Assembly (NCBI GenBank): GCA_963835735.1 | Contig: CAWIGP010000002.1 | Location: forward strand, 682,001 to 746,000 | Direction of reading: 5' to 3' | Length of the DNA stretch: 64,000 nt | From: DASQMT01 sp963835735 | GTDB taxonomy: Bacteria; Actinomycetota; Thermoleophilia; Solirubrobacterales; Solirubrobacteraceae | In this document: piece by piece, positions 28,321-38,539 of the stretch | Numbering within the stretch: position 1 is the first letter of the stretch | Layout: every line of letters begins with the position of its first letter | Notes under the pieces: generated by a model | The model's input: the letters and a program-made list of their open reading frames with translations, nothing else | The model's database searches: none | Told to the model about the DNA's origin: nothing | Translations under genes and position numbers: made by a program

Positions 28321-28944
28321 CTAGCGGCGGCGTCCGAGCAGCAACAGGATCAGCGCGCCGATGCCGATCAGGGGAACGAGGACGTGCGGGTCGCGCAGCC
28401 GCTCGGCCACGGCAGCGCCGCCGAGCGCGCCGAGGTCGAGCGCGTCGTCGGCCTCCGGCGCCGGCTCGCTCGCGGCGGCCTCCGGCGCGGGCTCCTTCGC
28501 GCCCTCGAGCATCGCGGCCAGGTTCTGCGCGAACGTCTGCACCAGCCGGCCGCTGACGTCCTGCAGCACGCCCTGGCTCATCGTCGCGACCGTGCCGCTC
28601 AGCTCGACGTCGGTCGTCACCGTCGCAGCCGTGCGTCCGTTCTCGCCGCTGAGCGCCATCGTCACATCGGCGTTGGCGGTGCCCCGCCCGCGTGACTCCT
28701 TGGCGCGCGCCTTCATCACCGCGCGGTGCGCTTCGGCGTCGCGCTCGACGATCTCTACCTCGCCGCGATAGGTCATCGACATCGGGCCGACCTTCACCTT
28801 GATGGCGACCTTGTACGCGTCCTCCCCCGTCTGCTCGAGCACCTGCGCCCCGGGCACGTTCGGCGCCACGCGCTCGACGTCGACCACCGCCTCCCACACC
28901 TCCTCGATCGGGGCGTCGACGTCGAAGCGGTTCTCGAAGCGCAT
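28321..28944 (-). CDS. coxG: CoxG: SRPBCC-domain membrane anchor of CO dehydrogenase
   Basis: 207 residues. The N-terminal ~150 form an SRPBCC/START-like domain ('FENRFDVDAPIEEVWEAVVD'; 'VNVPGAQV'-like 'APNVPGAQVLE'). A linker rich in Ala/Glu/Pro follows, and the C-terminus is a single hydrophobic segment 'HVLVPLIGIGALILLLLGRRR' (two parts) that would anchor it in the membrane. CoxG recruits CO dehydrogenase to the cytoplasmic membrane in Oligotropha. It is the last gene of the cox operon. Confidence 0.88.
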   Translation of the reverse strand: MRFENRFDVDAPIEEVWEAVVDVERVAPNVPGAQVLEQTGEDAYKVAIKVKVGPMSMTYRGEVEIVERDAEAHRAVMKARAKESRGRGTANADVTMALSGENGRTAATVTTDVELSGTVATMSQGVLQDVSGRLVQTFAQNLAAMLEGAKEPAPEAAASEPAPEADDALDLGALGGAAVAERLRDPHVLVPLIGIGALILLLLGRRR

Positions 28945-28953
28945 GTCGTCCTC

Positions 28954-30111
28954 CTATCGATGCCGGCCGATCGCGTCGATCACCCGATCGAGCGCCGCGA
29001 AGCTGTTGCCGCTCAAGAGCTCGTCCACGTGCGGCAGGGCGGCGGTCATGCCGCCGGTCACGGGCGCGAACCCGGGCGCGGCGACGCGCGGATTGACCCA
29101 GACGATCCGGTACGCGAGCCGGGCGAGCCGTTCCATCTCGCGCCCGACCAGCGCCGGATCGCCACGCTCCCAGCCGTCGGAGAGCACGACGACGACCGCG
29201 CCGTGCGCCATGCCGCGGCGGCCGTAGCCGTCGTTGAACGCGCGCAGCGCCGCGCCGATCCTGGTGCCGCCGGCCCAGTCGGGCACGGCCGCGCCGGCCC
29301 GCTCCAGCGCCGCCTGCGCCCGGCCCTCGCGCAGGGCTCGGGTAATGCGCGTCAGGCGCGTCGCGAACACGAACGTCTCGGCGCGCGCGCCGCGCGCGGC
29401 GCCCTCGAGCAGCAGCAGGTACGCGCGCGCGTAGGGCGCCATCGAGCCTGATACGTCGAGCAGCGCGACGAGCGGCCGCGGGCGCGCGCGCCGGCGGCGG
29501 TGCAGGTGGGCGACGGGGTCGCCGCCGGTCCGCCGGCTGCGGCGCAGCGTGGCGCGGACGTCGAGGTGCTCGCCGCGGCGCGACGTGCGGGCGCGGCGCG
29601 ACCGGCGCGGCGGGGTGGCGAGCGGCAGCCGGCGCAGGAGGCGGGCGAGCAACTCGAGCTCGGTGTCGTCGAGCGCGTCGAGGCGGGCCTGGCGCAGGCG
29701 GTCGAGCTCGCTCGCGCTCATGCCGACCGCGATCGCGGCCTCGTGGTGCTCGCCGGCGGCGCTCGAAGCGCTCGTGTGACCCGAAACTGCGCTTTGAGGG
29801 GAAGGTCCGGCGGGGGTGCGGCGGGCTCGGACCGGCGGCGGAGCCGTGGGGTCGCCGCGCGTGGCTGCGGCGGGGTCGGCCGTGCCGTCGATCAGCGCGG
29901 CGAACACCGCCTCGAACGTGGCGAGCTGGTCGCGGCCGGTGACGAAGGAGAAGCGCGCGGCCCAGTAGAGCGCATCGCGGTCGCGGGCGTCGAGCAGGCG
30001 CGCGGATGTGGCGAACGTGGCGGAACGGTCGGGCGTCACGGGTAGCCCGGCGTCGCGCAGCGCGCGCCCGAGTGCCATGGCCGCGAGCGGCGAAACGCCC
30101 GCGGGCGTCAT
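28954..30111 (-). CDS. coxE: CoxE: VWA-domain protein for CO dehydrogenase maturation
   Basis: 385 residues. The C-terminal half is a von Willebrand A domain with the MIDAS motif 'LLDVSGSMAPYARAY' and 'VVVLSDGWERGDP'. The central portion is Arg-rich ('RRSRRARTSRRGEHLDVRAT'). With the MoxR-type ATPase CoxD it inserts the active-site copper/sulfur into CoxL (established for Oligotropha). The start overlaps the coxD stop (ATGA at 30108-30111). Confidence 0.92.
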   Translation of the reverse strand: MTPAGVSPLAAMALGRALRDAGLPVTPDRSATFATSARLLDARDRDALYWAARFSFVTGRDQLATFEAVFAALIDGTADPAAATRGDPTAPPPVRARRTPAGPSPQSAVSGHTSASSAAGEHHEAAIAVGMSASELDRLRQARLDALDDTELELLARLLRRLPLATPPRRSRRARTSRRGEHLDVRATLRRSRRTGGDPVAHLHRRRRARPRPLVALLDVSGSMAPYARAYLLLLEGAARGARAETFVFATRLTRITRALREGRAQAALERAGAAVPDWAGGTRIGAALRAFNDGYGRRGMAHGAVVVVLSDGWERGDPALVGREMERLARLAYRIVWVNPRVAAPGFAPVTGGMTAALPHVDELLSGNSFAALDRVIDAIGRHR

Positions 30112-31013
30112 CTGGAGCCCCCCGCGAGCGCCTCCAGCCCGGCCGCCTGGTCCTCGCGGTACTTCAGGACGGAGCCGAGCGTGCGGGCGGCGGTGTCGGC
30201 GTCGAGCCGCTCGGCGCCCAGGAGCTCCAGCGCGGCGACCCAGTCGATCCCCTCCGCCACCCCCGGCGGCTTCTGCACGTCAGCCGATCGCAGCCGGCCG
30301 AGCGCGGCGACCACGTCCTCCGCGAGCCCGGGCGCCGAGCCGGGCACGCGGCGGCGGATGATCTCGAGCTCGCGCTGCGGCGCCGGGTAGTCGATCCAGT
30401 GGTACAGGCAGCGGCGCTTGAGCGCGTCGTGCAGGTCGCGCGTACGGTTCGAGGTGAGCACGACCGCCGGCGGGACCGCCGCGCGGATCGTCCCAAGCTC
30501 CGGCACCGTGACCGCGGCGTCGGCGAGTACCTCGAGCAGGAACGCCTCGAAGTCGTGGTCGGCGCGGTCGAGCTCGTCGACCAGCAGCACGGCGGGGAAT
30601 GGACCGGGGTGCTCGATCGCCTCCAGCACCGGGCGGCGGACGAGGTACTCGTGCCCGAACAGGTCCTCCTCGGCGAGCGCGTCACCGCTCGCCTCCGCGA
30701 GCCGGATCCGCAGCAGCTGGCGTGGGTAGTTCCACTCGTAGAGCGCCTCCGAGCTGTCCATCCCCTCGTAGCACTGCAGGCGGATCAGCGGTGTGTCGAG
30801 CGCCTCGGCCAGCGCGCGCGCCGCCTCGGTCTTGCCGACGCCCGCCTCGCCCTCGAGCAGCAGCGGCTGCGGCAGCCGCAGCGAGAGGAACATCGCGGTC
30901 GCGAGCGGGCCGTCGGCCAGGTAATCGGCGCCGTCGAGAAGCGCGGCGAGCGCGCCGCTGTCCGGCACCCGCTCTGCCAGCGCCGCTCCGGCGCCGCGGC
31001 GGGCGCGGGTCAC
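30108..31013 (-). CDS. coxD: CoxD: MoxR-family AAA+ ATPase
   Basis: 301 residues from GTG 31013, chosen because it overlaps the upstream stop (GTGA). Walker A is 'LEGEAGVGKTEAA', Walker B 'VLLVDELDRAD', and sensor 1 'VVLTSNRTRDL'. The MoxR family works with VWA proteins as a chaperone pair; here the partner is the overlapping coxE. The frame is intact. Confidence 0.93.
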   Translation of the reverse strand: MTRARRGAGAALAERVPDSGALAALLDGADYLADGPLATAMFLSLRLPQPLLLEGEAGVGKTEAARALAEALDTPLIRLQCYEGMDSSEALYEWNYPRQLLRIRLAEASGDALAEEDLFGHEYLVRRPVLEAIEHPGPFPAVLLVDELDRADHDFEAFLLEVLADAAVTVPELGTIRAAVPPAVVLTSNRTRDLHDALKRRCLYHWIDYPAPQRELEIIRRRVPGSAPGLAEDVVAALGRLRSADVQKPPGVAEGIDWVAALELLGAERLDADTAARTLGSVLKYREDQAAGLEALAGGSR

Positions 31014-31603
31014 GACGCCTCCGCCAGCACGGCCGCGTAGTCGTCGGGCGTATCGACGTCGATCGGCACCGGGCCGGGGACGGCGACCTCGGCGACCGCG
31101 GCGCCGTGGCGGTCGAGCAGCTTCCACACGCCCTTGTCGCCGTGCAGCTGGGCGAGCTCGCCGAATACGGTGCGCCCGAACGCGAACGGGTGTCCGCGGC
31201 CGTCGTCGTAGCGGCAGACCGCGAGCGGCGCGTCGCCGCGGCCGGCGAGCAGGGTCCGCACCGTGTCGGGACGTACCCCGGGCTGGTCGCCGAGCAGCAG
31301 CACCAGCACGTCGCAGCTCGGGTGCACCGCGCCCAGCGCGGCGGCGATCGAGGAGGAGCAGCCGCTCGTGTAGGCGTCGTTCACGACCACGTCGGCCCCG
31401 CCGAGGTCGACCTCGCCGCGCACCTGATCCGCCGCGCCGCCGAGCACGACGACGAGCTGGTCGAACGCCGATGCACGCGCGGTCGCGAGCACCGCATCGA
31501 GCAGCGTCGCGCCACGGTAGGGCAGCAGCTGCTTGGGCCGCCCCAGCCGCGCCGAGCCACCGGCGGCCAGCACGAGCCCGCAGACGTGGTGCTCAGACGG
31601 CAC
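31010..31603 (-). CDS. MocA/MobA-like nucleotidyltransferase for molybdenum cofactor
   Basis: 197 residues with the nucleotide-binding N-terminus 'GLVLAAGGSARLGRPKQLLP' and 'LLLGDQPGVRPDTV'. The family (MocA) makes the molybdopterin cytosine dinucleotide cofactor that CO dehydrogenase requires. It overlaps the XdhC-like gene by 11 bp and coxD by 4 bp, so its expression is tied to the operon. The frame is intact. Confidence 0.9.
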   Translation of the reverse strand: MPSEHHVCGLVLAAGGSARLGRPKQLLPYRGATLLDAVLATARASAFDQLVVVLGGAADQVRGEVDLGGADVVVNDAYTSGCSSSIAAALGAVHPSCDVLVLLLGDQPGVRPDTVRTLLAGRGDAPLAVCRYDDGRGHPFAFGRTVFGELAQLHGDKGVWKLLDRHGAAVAEVAVPGPVPIDVDTPDDYAAVLAEAS

Positions 31604-32489
31604 GCGCGAGCCAGACCTCCCGGCAGCCCTCGCCGCAGAACGCGTGCTCGCCGGCCGTCGGCGTGTCCGGCCCCACGGCGACCGTCATGCCGCACACCGG
31701 ATCGACCGCCTCGCGCGAACCTAAAGCGGGACTGTCCCCCTTTAGGGAGTGCGGCGGCTCGGCCAGACCCGGCGCCGCCGGGATGGCCGCGCGCGCGCTG
31801 CGCATCGCGACGAGCTCGGCGAGGATCGCCAGCGCGATCTCCGCGTGCGTGCGCGCGCCGATCTCGATACCGGCGGGCGTGCGCACGCGCGCGAGCGACT
31901 CGTCGGGTACCCCGGCCGCCCGTAGCGCGTCGAGGACGGCCGCGCCGCGCACGCGCGACGCGACGAGCCCCACGTACTCGCACCCGGCCTCCAGCCCGCG
32001 CCGCACCGCCTCCTCGTCGCCGTGCCCGAGCGACGCGATGACGGCGGCGAAGTCGCCTCGCTCCGCGTCGGCAGCCAGGCGGGCGCGGAAGCCGAGCGGA
32101 GCCGCCAGCTCGACCAGCGCCCGGGCGATCGGCGAGTCGCCGGCGACGGCGACGCGTGGCGCCGGCACGTGCGGCTCGAGGAACAACTCGAGCGCCCCGC
32201 CGCTGAGGCACGGGTTCGCCACGACCACCGTGCCGGGCTCGTCGCTCGGCCCGTCGGCTTCACCCGGCAGGATCCGCAGCAGCATCGGCTCGCCCGTCTC
32301 AAGCGCCCGCAGCGCCTGCAGCCGGACGCTGGCATCGGCGCACGAGCCGCCGACGAAGCCCTCGATCGTGCCGTCGCCGAGCACGATCGCGCGGTCGCCT
32401 GCGAGCGCGCTCGTCGGCGCCGCGCAACGCACGACGATCGCCTCCACGAATGGCACCCCGGCAGCCTCGAGCTCGGCGGCGCGCGTTGA

Positions 32490-32493
<4 letters not shown>
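31593..32493 (-). CDS. coxF: CoxF/XdhC-family maturation protein with C-terminal YHS domain (frameshifted)
   Basis: XdhC/CoxI-type insertion factor. The N-terminal XdhC domain has 'GDRAIVLGDGTIEGFVGGSC', the C-terminal Rossmann-like part 'EYVGLVASRVRGA' and 'ARVRTPAGIEIGARTHAEIA'. A YHS domain, 'DPVCGMTVAVG' plus 'FCGEGCREVW', is fused at the end. ATG 32493 overlaps the coxL stop (ATGA), but one inserted base near 32477-32484 breaks the frame after 'MINAR'. Corrected length is 299 residues. A 27-bp palindrome lies in the linker before the YHS domain. Confidence 0.87.
31720..31746. repeat. Palindromic element inside the coxF-like gene
   Basis: Two 12-nt arms (CCTAAAGCGGGA and TCCCCCTTTAGG) pair at 11 of 12 positions around a CTG loop. 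On the coding strand it encodes SLKGDSPALG between the XdhC and YHS domains. Its A/T-rich ends are unlike the surrounding GC-rich coding sequence, which suggests insertion of a short mobile hairpin. Confidence 0.6.
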
Positions 32494-34843
<2,350 letters not shown>

Positions 34844-34844
<1 letters not shown>

Positions 34845-35317
34845 CAGGTGGTCACCTCCTCAGGGTGCTCGGCCGCCCAGCGAACCGCGGCGACGATGTT
34901 CTTGTAGCCCGTGCAGCGGCAGATCTGACCCGAGATCGCCACCTTGATCTCCTCGTCGGTGGGATGCGGGTTCGCGTCCAGGAGCGCGCGCGCGGTGAGC
35001 ATCATGCCCGGCGTGCAGAACCCGCACTGCAGCCCGTGCTCCTCGACGAAGCCCTGCTGGACGGGGTCGAGCGTTCCGTTGTGGGCCATGCCCTCGACGG
35101 TCCGGACCTCGTGGCCGTCGGCCATCGCCGCGAGCGTCGTGCACGACTTCACCGGCTCTCCGTCCAGCAGCACGACGCAGGCGCCGCAGTTCGACGTGTC
35201 GCAGCCCCAGTGCGTGCCGGTCAGGCCGAGCTGCTCGCGCAGGAAGTGGACGAGCAGGGTGCGCGGCTCGGCCTCGGCCGAGTGCTGCGCGCCGTTGACG
35301 GTCAGGTGGATCTGCAC
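34844..35317 (-). CDS. coxS: CoxS: CO dehydrogenase small (iron-sulfur) subunit
   Basis: 157 residues with two 2Fe-2S clusters: the ferredoxin-like one in 'CDTSNCGACVVLLDGEPVKSC' (two parts), and the alpha-helical one in 'CGFCTPGMM' and 'ICRCTGYKNIVAAV'. It passes electrons from the molybdenum site to the FAD of CoxM. It lies 11 bp after coxM, and its stop touches the coxL start. The frame is intact. Confidence 0.96.
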
Positions 35318-35328
35318 CGTTCTCCTCC

Positions 35329-36201
35329 TCAGCTCGCCAGCGCGCGCTCGGCGGCGCGGCGCAGCGCTCGATGGGTCAGCTCACCCGCGAGGTGGCGCTT
35401 GTAGTCGGCGGGCCCGCGCTGGTCGCCGATCGGATCGCAGTCCTCGGCGGCCAGTGCCGCGGCCGCGGCGAACGCCTCCTCCGACGGCGGGCGGCCGATC
35501 AGGACCTCCTCCGCCCGGGTCGAGCGGACGCCGCGCGGGTTGACGGCGCTGAGCGCGATGCCGGCCGCGGCGACATCGGGCCCGTCTAGCCATAGCGCGG
35601 TTCCGGCCGCGGCGATCGCCCAGTCGCCGGCGCGCCGCTTGACCTTCTCGTACGCGCTGCCGCCGTGCTCGCGCAACGGGATCCGGACCTCGAGGAGCAT
35701 CTCGGCATCGCCGACGGCCGTCTCGTACGGGCCTTGGAGGAAGTCGCTCATTCCGACGAGGCGCTCGCCCGCGCCGCCGCGGATCACGGCGACCGCGCCG
35801 AGCGCGGCGCAGACGGCGTTGAGATCCTCGGACGGGTCGGCCTGGCACAGGGCGCCTCCGATCGTGCCCCGATTGCGGACCGGCGGGTCGGCGATCTTCT
35901 CCTCGGCGTCGCGGAAGATCGGGAAGTACCGGGCCAGCAGCTCGGACGCCAACATCTCGCGGTGGCGCGTCAGCGCGCCGATCCGGATCTCCCCGTCGTG
36001 CTCGGTGATGTAGGCGAGCTGGTCCTCGAGCGGGTTGATGTCGACCAGATGCTCCGGCGTCGCGAGCCGCAGCTTCATCATCGGCAGCAGCGAGTGGCCG
36101 CCGGCGATCAGCCGCGTCTCGGGACCGAGCCGTTCCAGCAGCGCGATCGCGTCATCGACGCTTGACGCGCGCGCGTAATCGAAGGGCGCGGGTACCTGCA
36201 T
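35329..36201 (-). CDS. coxM: CoxM: CO dehydrogenase medium (FAD) subunit
   Basis: 290 residues of the FAD-binding PCMH type, with 'LIAGGHSLLPMMKLRLATPE' and 'RNRGTIGGALCQADPSEDL', the two FAD motifs of CoxM/CutM. First gene of the cox operon; ATG 36201 follows a purine-rich GAGAGGGAGG. The operon order M-S-L is the one seen in form I clusters. The frame is intact. Confidence 0.95.
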   Translation of the reverse strand: MQVPAPFDYARASSVDDAIALLERLGPETRLIAGGHSLLPMMKLRLATPEHLVDINPLEDQLAYITEHDGEIRIGALTRHREMLASELLARYFPIFRDAEEKIADPPVRNRGTIGGALCQADPSEDLNAVCAALGAVAVIRGGAGERLVGMSDFLQGPYETAVGDAEMLLEVRIPLREHGGSAYEKVKRRAGDWAIAAAGTALWLDGPDVAAAGIALSAVNPRGVRSTRAEEVLIGRPPSEEAFAAAAALAAEDCDPIGDQRGPADYKRHLAGELTHRALRRAAERALAS

Positions 36202-36271
36202 GACCTCCCTCTCCTCACAGGTGGCAGCGCCGAGCGACATTACTCCGGTTTCCGCCCCAAATCGGTGTGAG

Positions 36272-36290
36272 ATAACCATTCGCTTATAGT
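36272..36290. promoter_or_regulatory. Divergent control region of coxM and LysR gene: dyad and -10 box
   Basis: ATAA-N8-TTAT (36272-36287) is a dyad of the size bound by LysR-type regulators, and TATAGT at 36285-36290 is a near-consensus -10 box 10 nt before the GTG start of the LysR gene at 36301. The overlap would let the regulator repress its own gene. It is in the 99-bp gap between coxM and the regulator. Confidence 0.45.
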
Positions 36291-36300
36291 CGTTGGCGCG

Positions 36301-37269
36301 GTGACGTTCGCTCAGCTCCGATCGTTCGCGACAGTCGCTCGCACCGGCTCGGTCAGCGAGGCGGCGCGCACGCTCGGCGTGTCCGAGCCGGCGGTCTCGG
36401 CGGCGATCGCGGCGCTGCGACGCGACCTGGGCGACGCGCTGTTCATCCGCGCCGGCGGCGGCATCCGCCTGACGCCCGGCGGGGAGCGCCTGGCCGCGGC
36501 GGCCGCCGAGATCATCGGCCTGCAGGAGCGGCTCCGGCGCGAGGTCAGCGAGGCGCGCGGCGAGCGCGGCCTGCTGCGGCTCGCCGTGTCGCCGACGGTC
36601 GCCGAGTACGCGTCCGCGCCGCTGCTCGACGCGTTCACGCGCCGCTGGGCGACGCTCGAGGTCGCGCAGGAAGTGGCGGCGCCGGAGGACTTCGCGGCGC
36701 TGCTCGCCGACCGGCGCGCGGACGTCGCGCTCGGGCCGGCGCCCGCGCCGGCCAGCGGCATCGACGGCGTCGCGTTCCTGCGCTACAAGCTCGTCGTCGT
36801 CGCCCGACCGCGGCACGCGGTGGCCCGCCGGCGCGACGTCCCCCTGGCTGCTCTGCGCGGCGAGCGCTGGCTCGTCGGGCCGACCGACGCCGAGCTCGCC
36901 CGCTTCTTCTCCGAGAGCGGGATCGCGGCGCCGGAGCAGGGTGCGTTCTCGACCGAGGCCGCCGCGCAGGCCGCGGCGGCCGCCGGCGAGGGCGTGATGC
37001 TCGCGATCGCGCACACCGTGCTCGACGCGGTGCGCCGCGGCGCGCTGGTGCGGCTGGACGTGCGCGGCACCCCGCGCGAGGCGATGTGGCACGCCACGAC
37101 GCTCTCGGCCGAGCGCCGCTCACCGGTGGCGGACGCGCTGCGCCGCTTCGTCACAACACCGGACGCGACGCAGGCGATCGTGGCGCGTCCCGGCGGCGTC
37201 CCGGCCGGCCGCTTCAGGCCACCGGTCTACGTCACGATCTGGAGCGCGGTCGACGCCGCGCCGCGGTAG
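36301..37269 (+). CDS. LysR-family regulator, probably of the CO dehydrogenase operon
   Basis: 322 residues. The N-terminal winged helix is 'MTFAQLRSFATVARTGSVSE' followed by 'AARTLGVSEPAVSAAIAAL'; the rest is a periplasmic-binding-like effector domain. Divergent orientation from coxM with a short shared gap is the usual arrangement for a LysR protein and its target. It is similar in arrangement to regulators found next to cox genes, but the ligand is unknown. Leaderless start likely (TATAGT 10 nt upstream). Confidence 0.88.
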   Translation: MTFAQLRSFATVARTGSVSEAARTLGVSEPAVSAAIAALRRDLGDALFIRAGGGIRLTPGGERLAAAAAEIIGLQERLRREVSEARGERGLLRLAVSPTVAEYASAPLLDAFTRRWATLEVAQEVAAPEDFAALLADRRADVALGPAPAPASGIDGVAFLRYKLVVVARPRHAVARRRDVPLAALRGERWLVGPTDAELARFFSESGIAAPEQGAFSTEAAAQAAAAAGEGVMLAIAHTVLDAVRRGALVRLDVRGTPREAMWHATTLSAERRSPVADALRRFVTTPDATQAIVARPGGVPAGRFRPPVYVTIWSAVDAAPR

Positions 37270-37272
37270 CTT
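37267..37272 (+). promoter_or_regulatory. Candidate -10 box (TAGCTT) of the LLM oxidoreductase
   Basis: TAGCTT fits TANNNT and ends 7 nt before ATG 37280. It supports ATG 37280 over the TTG at 37271 as start. Confidence 0.35.
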
Positions 37273-37279
37273 GCCGGAT

Positions 37280-38128
37280 ATGGACGTGGGCATCGGACTT
37301 CCAAACACCGTGCGGGGCGTCGAGCGCGCCGGAATCGTCGACTGGGCACGCCGCGCGGAGGCGTCGGGGTTCGCGTCGCTCGGCACGATCGACAGGATCG
37401 CTTATCCCAACTTCGAGTCGCTGATCGCGCTGGCCGCGGCGGCCGCGGTGACCGAGCGGATCCGCCTCGTCACCGACGTCCTGCTCTCGCCGCTACGGTC
37501 CAACACCGCGCTGCTGGCGAAGCAGGCGGCGACGCTCGACCGGCTGTCGGAGGGCCGGCTCGTGCTGGGCCTCGCGACCGGCGGGCGCGAGGACGACTTC
37601 GAGGCGAGCGGGGTCGACTTCCGTTCCCGCGGGCGGATCTTCGACCGCCAGCTCGAGGAGCTGGGCCGGCGCTGGAAGGGCGAGGGCGGCGTCGGTCCGG
37701 CGCCCGCGCGCGGCGACCGCCCGACGCTGCTGATCGGTGGGCACATCGACAAGACCTGGCGGCGCGCCGCGATGCACGCCGACGGCTGGACGCTCGGCGG
37801 CGGCACGCCGGAAATGTTCACCGAGGGCAAGGCCAAGCTGCGCGCGGCCTGGGACGCCGAGGGCAGGGACGGCGAGCCGCGCACGATGGTGCTGTTCTAC
37901 TTCTCGCTCGGACCGGACGCGGAGCAGGCGGCGCGCGCGAGCCTCGGCGGTTACTACGGGTTCCTCGGCGAGTACGCCGACCAGATCGTCGCCGGCGCCG
38001 CGAAGGACGAGGACACCGTCCGGCAGTACCTGTCCGCGTTCGAGCAGGCCGGGGCGGACGAGGTCATGTGCTTCCCGGCCTCGGCGGACCCGGACCAGGT
38101 CGAGCTGCTCGCTCGAGCGCTCGGATAA
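37280..38128 (+). CDS. LLM-class (luciferase-like) flavin-dependent oxidoreductase
   Basis: 282 residues with a single TIM-barrel: 'MDVGIGLPNTVRG', 'SGFASLGTIDRIAYPNFES', 'TERIRLVTDVLLSP', 'RLVLGLATGGREDDFEA' and 'MHADGWTLGGGTPEMF'. These elements are typical of F420- or FMN-dependent LLM enzymes; the cofactor is probably F420 given the actinobacterial background, an inference. It lies just after the LysR gene but has its own start region. The frame is intact. Confidence 0.88.
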   Translation: MDVGIGLPNTVRGVERAGIVDWARRAEASGFASLGTIDRIAYPNFESLIALAAAAAVTERIRLVTDVLLSPLRSNTALLAKQAATLDRLSEGRLVLGLATGGREDDFEASGVDFRSRGRIFDRQLEELGRRWKGEGGVGPAPARGDRPTLLIGGHIDKTWRRAAMHADGWTLGGGTPEMFTEGKAKLRAAWDAEGRDGEPRTMVLFYFSLGPDAEQAARASLGGYYGFLGEYADQIVAGAAKDEDTVRQYLSAFEQAGADEVMCFPASADPDQVELLARALG

Positions 38129-38397
38129 GCGAGCACGGCGAGAAGACGCGAAGCCCGAAGCGGCTGTCGTCCAGGCAGCGGTTGTAGCCCCAGGTCGACC
38201 GCACCTGCCAGGTGCCGTCACGCCAGTTGTGGAAGTTCCACTCGATGGCGTCGCCCCAGTAACCGGCACAGTGAACCGGTGGCCGCCGACGCCGGACTCA
38301 CCATCAGCATCGCGGCAACCGAGGCGACCGCGAGAACGCCGAGCACCACACTCCCTCTTCGGATCGCGCCCGGGCGGCGACCGATGACCAACCTCAT
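38064..38397 (-). CDS. Small secreted protein with a ricin-like CLDDS fragment (frameshifted)
   Basis: ATG 38397 has AAAGGAG 6 nt upstream. The signal peptide ends 'VAAMLMVSPASAAT' with an AXA cleavage site. One extra base near 38263-38266 changes frame after 'GSLC'; the other frame continues 'GYWGDAIEWNFHNWRDGTW' and 'STWGYNRCLDDSRFGLRVF'. The 'NRCLDDS..GLR..PC' segment resembles a ricin-type lectin repeat, here only one copy. The corrected frame runs into the end of the convergent LLM gene (stop 38064), so the natural C-terminus is uncertain. Confidence 0.55.
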
Positions 38398-38539
38398 GCA
38401 TGGCTCCTTTCGGGGTTGTACGCCATGCCTTGTCGTGACGTACGCGTCCCGTCGCTTGTTCCTTGGGGATGACGGTCGTGCGCACCGCGGACCACCGCGG
38501 CCAGGCGTTCCGTAACCACGGGAAGGGAGCGGGATGGGT

